NCBI RefSeq assembly: GCF_013394385.1
Contig: NZ_AP022834.1
Coordinates: 2,418,001-2,482,000 of the forward strand
Direction of reading: 5' to 3'
Origin: Kocuria sp. TGY1127_2
GTDB taxonomy: Bacteria; Actinomycetota; Actinomycetes; Actinomycetales; Micrococcaceae
DNA: 64,000 nt
This document shows positions 18,099 through 27,500 of this stretch, piece by piece. The translations under genes and the position numbers were made by a program. Every line of letters starts with the position of its first letter. Within the stretch, counting starts at the first letter, position 1. The notes beneath the pieces were generated by a model that searched no databases, had not been told where the DNA came from, and saw nothing but the letters and a program-made list of their open reading frames with translations.

Positions 18099-19448
18099 TC
18101 AGCCGGGCAGCCCCGTCGTCGTCCGACCGATCGAGGCGTATACGAATCCCGCCTCGGCCACGCGCTCCGGGTCGTACAGGTTGCGGCCGTCCACGATGAC
18201 CCGGCCACGCATTGCCCGGGAGAGCGAGGCGGTATCGAACACCCGGAATTCCTCCCACTCGGTGCAGATCACCAACGCATCCGCACCCTCGACGGAATCC
18301 TCCTTCGTCTCCGCGTAGATCACTCGACCCTCGTCTTGGCCCACGGCGGCCCGGAACGAGTCCGCGGCGACGGGATCATAGACACGCACCGTGGATCCGA
18401 CGGCCAGCAAAGATCGGACGACGTCGAGCGAAGGAGCCTCCCGCACGTCGTCCGTCTTGGGCTTGAAGCTCAAACCCCACACCGCCACGATCTTGCCCTC
18501 CAGAGAAGGAACCAGCGAGGAGAGTTTCTGGAACAAGAGCGTCTTCTGTTCCGCGTTGACGTCTTCGACGGCCTTCAGCATGCGCGGCGTACGTCCCGCG
18601 TCGCGAGCCACGTGCGCTAGGGCCGCGATGTCCTTAGGGAAACAGGATCGGCCATACCCGGCGCCCGCGTAGAGAAACGGCTGGCCGATACGGGAGTCCG
18701 AGCCGACCCCCAGGCGCACCTTTTCGATGTCAGCGCCCGTTGCTTCGGCAATGCCCGCGATCTCGTTCATCAGACTGATCTTGGCGGCCAGCATTGCATT
18801 CGCCGCGTACTTGGTGAGCTCGGCGGAGGCGACGTCCATGGCGATGATCTTCTCGCGCTGACGGTTGAAGGGTTCGTAGATCTCCCGGAGAACCGTCGCG
18901 TCGCGATCGTTCGCGGTGCCGATGACGACACGCTCACCGTGCTTGAAGTCCGCGATCGCCGTCCCCTCCTTGAGGAACTCCGGGTTGGAGGCCACACCCA
19001 CGCGCGGGCTCTCCCCCTCGGGATACCGCTGGTTCAGCTCGCGCCGAATGGCCTCACCGACCCGAGCGGCCGTGCCTACGGGCACCGTGGACTTGTTGAT
19101 GACCAGCATGTCGCGGTTTGCACGCCGACCGATTTCCTGGGCCACGGCGTCGACGGCGCGCAGGTCCGCCGAACCATCAGTGGCCTGGGGTGTACCCACC
19201 GCGATGAATACGGCCTCTACGCCGTCCAGGGCTTCACCGGCGTCGGTGGTGAAGTGCAACCGGTCATTTTCCAGATTCCTGGCGAGGAGGCGGTCGAGGC
19301 CCGGCTCGAAGATCGGGGATTCGCCGCCCTGCAGGCGGCGTACGCGGGCGGCGTCGACGTCGACGCATGTCACCTCGTGCCCACCATCCGCCAAACACGC
19401 ACTTGTGACCAGTCCCACGTAACCGGAACCGAACACCGCAATCTGCAT
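18099..19448 (-). CDS. ugd: UDP-glucose 6-dehydrogenase family protein
   Basis: 449-aa UDP-glucose/GDP-mannose dehydrogenase. The Rossmann motif MQIAVFGSGYVGLVTSACLADGGH (1-24) is followed by the VFIAVGTP motif, KSTVPVGTAARVGE, the SNPEFLKEGTAIADF loop, and the central-domain sequence GYGRSCFPKDIAAL with the catalytic Cys. The C-terminal nucleotide-binding domain begins VWGLSFKPKTDDVREAPS. It oxidises UDP-glucose to UDP-glucuronate for envelope polysaccharides. The start has a good SD (AAGGAATGCATCG); a longer frame to 19523 adds non-family residues and was rejected. Base composition looks more GC-rich than the flanks. Confidence 0.94.
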   Translation of the reverse strand: MQIAVFGSGYVGLVTSACLADGGHEVTCVDVDAARVRRLQGGESPIFEPGLDRLLARNLENDRLHFTTDAGEALDGVEAVFIAVGTPQATDGSADLRAVDAVAQEIGRRANRDMLVINKSTVPVGTAARVGEAIRRELNQRYPEGESPRVGVASNPEFLKEGTAIADFKHGERVVIGTANDRDATVLREIYEPFNRQREKIIAMDVASAELTKYAANAMLAAKISLMNEIAGIAEATGADIEKVRLGVGSDSRIGQPFLYAGAGYGRSCFPKDIAALAHVARDAGRTPRMLKAVEDVNAEQKTLLFQKLSSLVPSLEGKIVAVWGLSFKPKTDDVREAPSLDVVRSLLAVGSTVRVYDPVAADSFRAAVGQDEGRVIYAETKEDSVEGADALVICTEWEEFRVFDTASLSRAMRGRVIVDGRNLYDPERVAEAGFVYASIGRTTTGLPG

Positions 19449-19850
19449 CGATGCATTCCTTTCTTCTGTTTTCGGTGGGGCCGGAGACCCACGGGGATTC
19501 GAAGCAGCATGGCCCCCGCCCACACTCGTACCCCGGATGATTTCCGTAGGCTACTCCCCGGTACACTAGGATAACTCCCGCCTCATGCGGCCTCCGCACG
19601 CGCAAAGGGAACGGCCGCAGTTCGGAAAACTAAGATCCCTGCCCAACGGGAGAACTCACGTCCTGGTCGGGATCTGCCCCGTGTCATTCGGCGGAACATC
19701 AGCCAGAGGCAACACCGATTCGAGTCAAAAGGCTTAGGACTTCAGCCCATAGCCGCAGAAGAGCGTGGAGCATCGACCGAATCCGGTCAGTCCGAATCGG
19801 GAGCATGGCCCGATCGAATCCACGAACGGGGACCGGCCAGATTAGTTCGG
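19449..19850. other. Intergenic region ugd / NgoMIV-like gene (402 bp)
   Basis: No supported gene. It contains the ugd promoter region. A potential RNA stem pairs AGATCCC (19633-19639) with GGGATCT (19669-19675) and encloses a small CCC-AAC-GGG hairpin. Possible unrecognised leader or small RNA, but it does not match any RNA family I know. Confidence 0.4.
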
Positions 19851-21086
19851 TCAAATCGCCAGATCGAGCGGGAGATCCGAGATGTCGCGGAGTCGCCGGC
19901 CTTGAACCATCGTGTGAAGGAGCTCGGCGCCGGCCGGGTCGGTCTCGGGGTCGATCGCATCCAACAATTCGTGCAGCGCGAAGTGGTAGACGCAGTCCAG
20001 GTCCCCCGTGCCGAGGGCCACCGAGGCGATGCGTGAAGGCATCGGCTCCCCCGTGACCAGCACCAGGTGGGGGATACGGCCCCGACGGTTCCGGATGAGG
20101 TGACGGGCTTCGGCCTTTATCTGTTCGGCACGGTCACTGCGGAGCGTCCACTTGCAGGAGACCACGGCGTGCAAAAGCAGTTTGGACTGGACGGCGGACC
20201 GCAAGGGACTCGAGGAGGCCAGCGGTCCCATCGGATCCACCAGTCGAGCCGAACCGTTGAGCTCCGAATCCGAGACGGGGTGACGTGCGATGACGACATC
20301 GGGGGCCATGATCTCGGCGTCGTGACCCATGAGAGCCCGGAGGTCGCGACGCCCGAGGATGGACTCGCGCATTCCGGGCAAGTGGTCGTACTGCTCGAAG
20401 ATTTCGGAAGCGTCCTCTATACCGGTCCACTCCTCGCGGTCCCCGAGGCGTCGCACGACCCAGTCGCCCGGCCTCACGGCGTCGAGCGCCTGCGTGACCG
20501 ACTTGAGATACGCGGCCACGGCCCGCTCGAAATTCCGGCTGACGCCTTTGCCGGGTGCGCGCGAGATCTCGGGCACGCCACCGATGCCGTCGGCCACGAA
20601 GCGTGCGTACCGGATGCTCGAAGGGGAGTCCTTGTCCGCGTTGGAAGGAACACCGCTCGCCGGGTTCAGGACCAGCACGCGCTCGTCCAGCAGCACCCGG
20701 TGGAAAACCCGACGAGCACGATCCAGAAGGTACTCGGGCTTGGACCGGTGGAAGGCGGCGACCTCAGCTCGGGTCATCTCCGCCTTCGCCTCGTCCAGAT
20801 TCGGCGGCCCGGCAGTGGCGGCGATGCTCGCGGAGGTCGAGGCCGGGCCTGCCGGCGCTTCTGCACCCTCCGCTCCCGAGGCGCTGACGTGGTCCCCTGT
20901 GGTCCGTCGATTCGCTTCTTCGACGACCTTCCGGGCGGTTTTTCCGCCCGCCACACCGGATGCACCAGGCTGAGTCCGCATGCCGCCCGAGCGACGGCCC
21001 GCCTTCCCGGATTCCTCGAATTCGGTCAGGTCGAGGGAGAACAGGAACTGTTCTTCCGGTTCGTCGTGCGGATGCTTGGGACTCAT
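19851..21086 (-). CDS. NgoMIV-family type II restriction endonuclease
   Basis: 411 aa. From about residue 122 to the end it resembles NgoMIV (recognises GCCGGC; 286 aa). Shared features: RVFHRVLLD and VPSNADKDS at the start of the core, NFERAVAAYL (E187, equivalent to NgoMIV E70), APDVVIARH (D263, equivalent to D140), VVSCKWTLRSDRAEQ (K312, equivalent to K187), then the IPHLVLVTGEPMPSRIASVA and GTGDLDCVYHFALHELL stretches, and the C-terminal end GRRLRDISDLPLDLAI. All catalytic residues are intact. The first 120 residues are an Ala/Gly/Ser-rich extension absent from NgoMIV. Excellent SD (AGGAGG) 5 nt before the ATG; a longer frame to 21248 is rejected for this reason. No DNA methyltransferase lies in the window. 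Confidence 0.9.
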   Translation of the reverse strand: MSPKHPHDEPEEQFLFSLDLTEFEESGKAGRRSGGMRTQPGASGVAGGKTARKVVEEANRRTTGDHVSASGAEGAEAPAGPASTSASIAATAGPPNLDEAKAEMTRAEVAAFHRSKPEYLLDRARRVFHRVLLDERVLVLNPASGVPSNADKDSPSSIRYARFVADGIGGVPEISRAPGKGVSRNFERAVAAYLKSVTQALDAVRPGDWVVRRLGDREEWTGIEDASEIFEQYDHLPGMRESILGRRDLRALMGHDAEIMAPDVVIARHPVSDSELNGSARLVDPMGPLASSSPLRSAVQSKLLLHAVVSCKWTLRSDRAEQIKAEARHLIRNRRGRIPHLVLVTGEPMPSRIASVALGTGDLDCVYHFALHELLDAIDPETDPAGAELLHTMVQGRRLRDISDLPLDLAI

Positions 21087-21247
21087 GCGACCTCCTGAAG
21101 ATCGGATCAGTCGCCAGGTTACTGGAGAAGTCGCGTACTCGGGTCGCGCTATGTTTCCGGTCACTCCTTGTGAAGAGTCGTTTACGCCGACACCGGAGCC
21201 CCACCTAGACTGTTTCGAAAGAGATTTTCGATCCAACCTGGAGAGCA

Positions 21248-21571
21248 ATGAGCATCAATATCACCGTGGTCGATGAGTCCGGAGAGGCTCAGGAAGTGGA
21301 GTGGAAGGACAACCAGACACTCCTCGAATGCCTGCACAAGAACCAGTATCCGGTTCTGGCCACGTGCGGCGGAAACGCATCGTGCGCAACCTGCCATACC
21401 TTCATGGACCCCGAACACTTCGAAGCCGGCGGCGACGAACGCACGGAAGCGGAAGAAGACCTGCTCGAGATGATCGACGACGTCGCGAACGACTACTCGC
21501 GGCTGGCATGCCAGACCGAATACAAGGACGAGCTCGACGGCGCAACGGTGACTCTCAAGCCCGGGATGTAG
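21248..21571 (+). CDS. Adrenodoxin-type [2Fe-2S] ferredoxin
   Basis: 107 aa. The cluster ligands are visible as C-x5-C-x2-C (ATCGGNASCATCHTF, Cys40/46/49) and a fourth Cys about residue 87 (SRLACQTEY). The acidic stretch between them (EERTEAEEDLLEMIDD-like) is typical of adrenodoxin-type ferredoxins that donate electrons to cytochrome P450s and Rieske oxygenases. No partner P450 or reductase lies nearby, so the partner is unknown. Start preceded by GGAGAGCA. Divergent from the restriction endonuclease gene. Confidence 0.92.
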   Translation: MSINITVVDESGEAQEVEWKDNQTLLECLHKNQYPVLATCGGNASCATCHTFMDPEHFEAGGDERTEAEEDLLEMIDDVANDYSRLACQTEYKDELDGATVTLKPGM

Positions 21572-21660
21572 CCTAGGTGGCTCTTGCGGCGTCATCTTGT
21601 CGAACGCCACATTCGGTGGAAGCGGTGGAACCGCTCTGTTAATACGCATAATCTAATGCC

Positions 21661-22461
21661 ATGGCTCATGACACCACTCGACGCTTTCGAACGTCGCTCA
21701 CGGGGGTAGCCTTCGCGGCATTGCTCCTCGGAGCTAGCGCGTGTTCTTCTGGCGACTCCCAAGGGCAGCACGAATCCGCGTCGTCTTCCGATTCCGCATC
21801 ATCGTCGACGTCAAGCCCCGCCCCGTCGCCCTCCGCAACCTCTGCCAAATCCAACCCTGAGCCCGGCTCCTCGACGCCCGCACCCACGCCGACCGTCACC
21901 GAGCAGTCTCCGACACAAGAGCCTTCGGGCACCTCGTCCCAGGCACCGTCGGAAGCTCAGCCGAGCGAGCCCACGCCGACGGAGCAGACCCCCTCGTCAG
22001 AGGCTTCTTCCCAGAGCCCCACGAATCCACCGGGCGCGAAAAGTGCTTCTTGCGCTGACGGTGCACTCAAGGTCGCCGTCGAGGCTTCCGGCGGCGCGGC
22101 CGGATCCACAAATTACACCGTGACGTTCACCAATTCCGGATCGGACGCATGCAAGATGTCCGGATATCCCAGCGTAAACTTCGTCGACGGTTCCGGACAG
22201 ACGATCGGTGCCGCGGCGATGCAGGCCACGGAACTTCCCGGCAACGGGGCAACCCTGAATCCCGGAGACTCGACCTCGGCTGCCCTGCGCAGCACTCAGG
22301 CGGATCTCTACGGGCAGACATGCGAGAAAACCAATGCTTCCGGCCTGCGCATCACCGCACCGGGAAGCGAACAAGTATTAGATGTCAGCTTCCCGATGTC
22401 GGCGTGCGCCAATGGTTCGGTTCAGCAACTGTCCGTGAGCAAGGTCGGCGTCCAGAGCTGA
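21661..22461 (+). CDS. DUF4232 domain lipoprotein
   Basis: 266 aa. Signal peptide with lipobox LLLGASAC (lipid-modified Cys about residue 28), then a 95-residue Ser/Pro/Thr/Glu-rich low-complexity linker (about 30-125), and a C-terminal DUF4232 domain (about 127-265). The domain has the usual start CADGALKVAVE, a NYTVTFTNSGSDACKMSGYPSVNFVD block and a late Cys pair. The layout suggests a globular domain held off the membrane through the cell wall. Function unknown. Only 12 bp separate its stop from the convergent nitroreductase gene. Confidence 0.88.
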   Translation: MAHDTTRRFRTSLTGVAFAALLLGASACSSGDSQGQHESASSSDSASSSTSSPAPSPSATSAKSNPEPGSSTPAPTPTVTEQSPTQEPSGTSSQAPSEAQPSEPTPTEQTPSSEASSQSPTNPPGAKSASCADGALKVAVEASGGAAGSTNYTVTFTNSGSDACKMSGYPSVNFVDGSGQTIGAAAMQATELPGNGATLNPGDSTSAALRSTQADLYGQTCEKTNASGLRITAPGSEQVLDVSFPMSACANGSVQQLSVSKVGVQS

Positions 22462-22473
22462 GCGGAGATTCCG

Positions 22474-23076
22474 CTAGAGGGTCGTCGTGGATTCCTCGTA
22501 GGAGTACCGCGGGGAACGATCATATGAAGGGTCGACACCCTTACCAATATTCACGACCACAAGCGAGCTCAGGTCCATTCCGGCGAGCAGGTCCTCGTCC
22601 ACGCCGGCGGTGTCGAACCCTGTCATCGGGCCCGCTGCGAGGCCCAAGGCCCGTACGGCCATGACGAAGTAGCCCACCTGGATGAATGCGTTGTCGCGCC
22701 CGGTAGTCTCTGCGAGCTCCGGATTGTCCAGGTACATCTGACCCATCTGCGGACGAGCCGGCAGGAAGTGCTCGAATTTGTGGTGCCAATTCTTGTCGAC
22801 GGCCAAGATCGCGACCAACGGGGCAGCCTCGGTCTTCGGCTGATTGCCGGGCATCATGTGCGAGACCAAACGTTCCCGCCCTGCCCCGCGCTCAACCCAC
22901 ACCACGTGAAGAGGCTGGGAGTTGAAAGCCGTGGGGCCCATCTTCGCCAGCTCGTAAATGGCGCGCTTCTGGTCCTCGGTGACCTCGATGTCCTCGAACT
23001 CGCTGACAGTGCGAGAGTTGAAGAGCAGGTGAAGATCCTCGTCGGTCAACTGCGACTGGGTAATGGTGTCGATCAT
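22474..23076 (-). CDS. Nitroreductase family protein, malonic semialdehyde reductase (RutE)-like
   Basis: 200-aa FMN-dependent nitroreductase fold. It opens with TDEDLHLLFNSRTVSEFEDIEVTEDQ and has KMGPTAFNSQPLHVVWV, AFIQVGYFVMAVRALGLAAGPMTGFD and a C-terminal VVVNIGKG. These match the RutE/HadB subgroup, which reduces malonic semialdehyde to 3-hydroxypropionate in the Rut uracil-degradation pathway. The upstream co-directional neighbour is an NCS1 nucleobase-type permease, which fits a pyrimidine role, but no other rut gene is present. Start chosen for its GAAGGAA SD; a longer frame to 23103 exists. Confidence 0.87.
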   Translation of the reverse strand: MIDTITQSQLTDEDLHLLFNSRTVSEFEDIEVTEDQKRAIYELAKMGPTAFNSQPLHVVWVERGAGRERLVSHMMPGNQPKTEAAPLVAILAVDKNWHHKFEHFLPARPQMGQMYLDNPELAETTGRDNAFIQVGYFVMAVRALGLAAGPMTGFDTAGVDEDLLAGMDLSSLVVVNIGKGVDPSYDRSPRYSYEESTTTL

Positions 23077-23194
23077 GCGTATTCCTTCGTCTCGGAGCGG
23101 CACCGGACGAGTGCCGTTGCTTTACGTGTAAACGGACTCCTTCAAATGCTTATTCCTTGAGAAGCGCGTCCAGCGGCAAGTGTGATGCAACTCG

Positions 23195-24460
23195 CTAAAG
23201 CCTCGCCCTCGGGCGACGAGCCACCACTGCGTACACCACGAAAGTCACGACGAAGGCCGTCAGGGTTGCGCCAAGGGGAATCGAGACCACATATGCGAAC
23301 CACCACGAGGTCAATGCGCCCACGGTCCATGCCAAGAGCGCAGGCAGGCCGAAGGCCGGCATAGCCGCACCTTCTGCGTAGTGAGCCTTGTTCTTCAGGT
23401 AATAATCGCAGATCATAATCGCGAAGACGGGGACGAAAAACGCCCCGATAACCAGCAGAAAATCGGTGAAATAGGACAACAGGGCAATTTGGGTGGCTCC
23501 CAGAATAGAGATCCCGCCGACCACCGCGACGGTTCTCCCGTACCGCTTACCCGCCGCCGGGAAGAGACTCGAAACGGAAGTGACCATCCCATAGACAACC
23601 ATGGTGTTGGTTGCCATGACAGAAAGAAACACTGTGGCAGCGATGGGCCATCCGAAGCTGTTGACGAGCGGTTGCGGGTTGAAGTCCACCACCGAGCCGC
23701 CCTGATCAAGAATCGCCATGGTAGCCGTGGCTCCCATCGCCATCGCGAGGATCGTCGACGCCGTGTATCCCAAGAACGTGCCCGACATGGTCCCTCGCTG
23801 GGATCGACCGTACCGGTTCAGGTCCGCGGAGAGAACCGTCCACGAAATCGCCGTGGCGAAGACGGCATCGAAGGCCAACGACGGTGTATACGCTCCTTCC
23901 GCGGGGGGACTCGCGAGATACTGCGAAGCCTGACCCTCCCCCAGACACTGCCAGAATATCCAAGCCATGCACGCAAGAATGACCAAGGCCAACCACGGCT
24001 CGATGCGGGAGATTCCGGCATGTCCGAAGACGGCCAGGATCACGACCAACAGTTCGGAAGCCACAGAGAAAAGGACTGGGTTCGACCATCCCGTAGCGCT
24101 GGAGACCAACGTGTTGACGGTGACGCCCGCCAACATCGCTTGAACCCAACTCCATCCCATGAGCACCAGAATGTTGGCGACCTTGGGAACGACGCTCCCG
24201 GCCCGGCCGAAGGGAGCCTCCGTCAGTTCCATGGTCCCTCGTCGTGTACGAGTACCGATGTTGCCGACCAGAATCAGCACGATACCGCCCAGCAGAGTCC
24301 CGGCGACGATCAGCACGAGCGAGGTTCCGTAGGCCAGGGACGGTACGAAGAGTGTTCCCGTCAACATTGTGGTGACCACGAGGTTGGCCGCAAGCCAAGT
24401 GCCACCGCTGCGAAGAAAACCAGGTCGATCCTCGCTCTGAGTTTTCACTCCAACCTTCAC
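23195..24460 (-). CDS. NCS1-type nucleobase permease (CodB-like)
   Basis: 421 aa, about twelve membrane segments. It belongs to the purine/cytosine permease (NCS1) family: N-terminal RSGGTWLAANLVVTTMLTGT, GTMELTEAPFGRAGSVVP, SWVQAMLAGVTVNTL, and FFVPVFAIMICDYYLKNK in the second half. Proton- or sodium-coupled importer, probably for cytosine or a related nucleobase; the exact substrate cannot be read. The RutE-like gene 118 bp downstream suggests a link with pyrimidine use. Its promoter faces lhr, which starts 86 bp away on the other strand. Confidence 0.9.
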   Translation of the reverse strand: MKVGVKTQSEDRPGFLRSGGTWLAANLVVTTMLTGTLFVPSLAYGTSLVLIVAGTLLGGIVLILVGNIGTRTRRGTMELTEAPFGRAGSVVPKVANILVLMGWSWVQAMLAGVTVNTLVSSATGWSNPVLFSVASELLVVILAVFGHAGISRIEPWLALVILACMAWIFWQCLGEGQASQYLASPPAEGAYTPSLAFDAVFATAISWTVLSADLNRYGRSQRGTMSGTFLGYTASTILAMAMGATATMAILDQGGSVVDFNPQPLVNSFGWPIAATVFLSVMATNTMVVYGMVTSVSSLFPAAGKRYGRTVAVVGGISILGATQIALLSYFTDFLLVIGAFFVPVFAIMICDYYLKNKAHYAEGAAMPAFGLPALLAWTVGALTSWWFAYVVSIPLGATLTAFVVTFVVYAVVARRPRARL

Positions 24461-24546
24461 CTGATCTCCTGTGACATATCAATGAGAGAAACACACTGCA
24501 CGGTGGTCCAGGGTACCTGGAGCGAGGGAAGGCAGGACACGGCACA

Positions 24547-27500
24547 ATGGGAGGTATGCCCTCGGCAATCGAACGTTTCAGTCCCGCAACCCGCGAGTGG
24601 TTCACCGGCGCATTCCAGCGCCCGACTTCGGCACAAGACGGTGCCTGGGATGCGATTGCCCAAGGTCGGCATGCGCTCGTTGTGGCTCCCACCGGATCCG
24701 GCAAAACCCTCGCCGCGTTCCTGTGGGCTCTCGATCGTCTCCTCCATACCGACACCGGTGCGGATTCCACCGATGAGTCAGCCCCCAGTCCGACGGGGCC
24801 TCACGGCCCACCCGAATTCCCCGGCCGACGAGCCGCGGAACGGAGGAAGAAAGCCACCAATCACACCAAGGTTCTCTACATCTCGCCACTCAAAGCCCTC
24901 GGCGTCGATGTGGAACGGAACCTGCGCTCTCCTTTGGTCGGCATCTCCCAAACCGCGAGATTCCACGGCACGGAACCACGCGAACTCTCCGTTGGGGTCC
25001 GCTCGGGTGACACCCCGGCTCGTGAGAGGCGGCGCCTGGTCACGGACCCTCCGGACATCCTGATCACCACGCCGGAGTCGCTCTACCTGATGCTGACCTC
25101 CAAGGCGAGGTCGACTTTGTCCCAGGTGGACACCGTGATCGTGGACGAGGTCCACGCCGTTGCCGGCACCAAGCGAGGTGCCCACCTGTCAGTTTCTTTG
25201 GAACGACTGGACCAGATACTCCCCCAACCGGCACAGCGGATCGGGCTCTCCGCGACGGTCGAGCCCGTGGACACTGTCGCTCGTTTCCTCGGCGGCACCG
25301 CACCCGTGACCGTCGTCCGTCCCGAGACCGAGAAGAACTGGGAACTTACGGTTTCCGTCCCGGTACCGGACATGTCCAATCTGACGACCCCGGTCCCCCG
25401 CACCGACCTGCCCGAACAGCGCTCCGGGGTCAGCGCCGGCTCGGCATCTTCGGGTACTGCGACCCTGGAGGACGCCCTCGGCCTGGACCTGAAGTCCCCT
25501 CTGACGCAGGACTCCAAGCACCATGAGCACGCGCCTGCATCGTCGTATCCACTCCCCCAGGAAACACCGCACACCGTGGTCGCCTCGATCTGGCCGCACG
25601 TTGAAGAACGAATTGTCGACTTGGTGGAAGCGAACCGCTCGACCATTGTCTTCGCCAATTCACGAGGGTTGGCGGAAAGGCTCACCTCGCGACTCAACGA
25701 GGTACACGCATTTCGCGAGGAACAACGTGGCAACGTTGCACCGACCGCGAATGATGCTGGTTTCTCCCCCATCGAGGACCCACAAGACGATGTTCCGGGA
25801 AGCCTTGCGGGCGGAGTCGAAATTCCATATGCCCCTCCGGCTCTTAACCACCTGAATTCCGGCACAGCTGCCTCCGAATTGGCCCGCGCACACCACGGGT
25901 CCGTATCCAAGGACCAACGGGCTCTGATCGAGGACGCCCTGAAGTCAGGCCGCCTCCGTTGCGTTGTCGCGACGAGTTCCCTCGAGCTTGGCATCGACAT
26001 GGGCGCGGTCGACCTGGTCATTCAGGTTGAGTCTCCACCGAGTGTGGCCAGCGGACTGCAGCGGGTTGGGCGCGCAGGCCACCAAGTCGGCGAGACCTCA
26101 CGCGCGGTGATGTATCCCAAACACCGAGGTGATCTGCTCTCGTCGGCCGTCACCGTTGAACGCATGCGGTCCGGGGCCATCGAGACACTGCACATTCCGG
26201 CCAACCCTCTGGACGTGTTGGCGCAGCAGACCGTTGCGGCGTGCGCGTTAGGGCCCATCGACGTGGAGGCATGGTTCGAAGCGGTCCGGCACACCGCGCC
26301 CTTCGCGGCTCTTCCACGATCCGCCTTCGATGCCGTCCTCGACCTGTTGGCCGGAAAATACCCGTCCGATGAGTTCGCGGAGCTCCGCCCACGGTTGGTC
26401 TGGGATCGAGACGCAGGAACCCTCGAGCCGCGTCCGGGCGCCCAACGCGTCGCCGTCACCTCAGGAGGCACGATCCCGGACCGTGGCCTGTACCCGGTCT
26501 ACATCGTTGGCTCCGACGAGCAGGACCGGGGCCCCAAACGCGTGGGCGAACTCGACGAAGAAATGGTCTACGAATCTCGGTCCGGGGACGTCATAGCCCT
26601 CGGTGCGACCAGTTGGCGCATCGAGGAAATCACCCACGACCGGGTCAACGTGACTCCGGCCCCCGGTCAGGTCGGCAAATTGCCGTTCTGGCACGGCGAC
26701 GGGCCAGGGCGACCCGTAGATCTAGGGGAAGCTACCGGACAATTCACGCGTGAAGTGGCGACGTCTCTTGCCGAAGGCGATGAGGGCGTCGAAACAGTTC
26801 GAGAACGCCTGACGTCTGCTGGGCTGGACGAATGGGCCGTCGACAATCTGTGTGCCTACGTGGACGAACAGCGGGTCGCGACCGGCCAGGTTCCGAGCGA
26901 GAAAACCATGGTCGTCGAACGTTTCCGTGACGAACTGGGCGACTGGCGGGTCATCCTGCATTCCCCTTACGGCATGCCGGTCCATGCCCCCTGGGCGCTC
27001 GCCGTCGGAGCCCGGATCGACGAGCTCTACGGTTTGGACGGTTCCGCGATGGCATCCGATGACGGCATCGTTCTGCGCATCCCCGCGATGGAAGAGGACC
27101 CTCCCGGTGCGGACTTGTTCATGTTCGAACCGGAGGAGATCGAGGCGATCGTGACCGAGCAGGTCGGATCATCGGCATTATTTGCCTCGCGCTTCCGCGA
27201 ATGCTCAGCGCGCGCTTTGTTGCTTCCGCGCCGTGACCCTGGCAAGAGGACACCGCTGTGGCAACAGAGGCAACGATCGGCCCAATTGCTCGACGTCGCC
27301 CGCAAGCACCCGAACTTCCCGATCATCCTGGAAACTGTGCGCGAGTGCCTCCAGGACGTCTACGATCTTCCGGCTCTGCGTCGAATTCACGAGAGCATCG
27401 AGTCCAAGCGCATTACCGTCCGAGAACTCGAGACCCCGGAACCCTCGCCCTTCGCCAAGACTCTGCTCTTCGGCTACGTCGGACAATTCCTGTACAACAC

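Noticed and set aside
19621-19680. SRP RNA or 6C RNA
   Set aside because: The conserved GGAAG tetraloop region and C-rich hairpin pair of those RNAs are absent.
23381-25063. Open frame of 560 codons on the plus strand
   Set aside because: It lies antisense to the NCS1 permease and then overlaps lhr in another frame. Its translation is Arg/Gly/His-rich with no family signatures, a typical shadow in GC-rich DNA.
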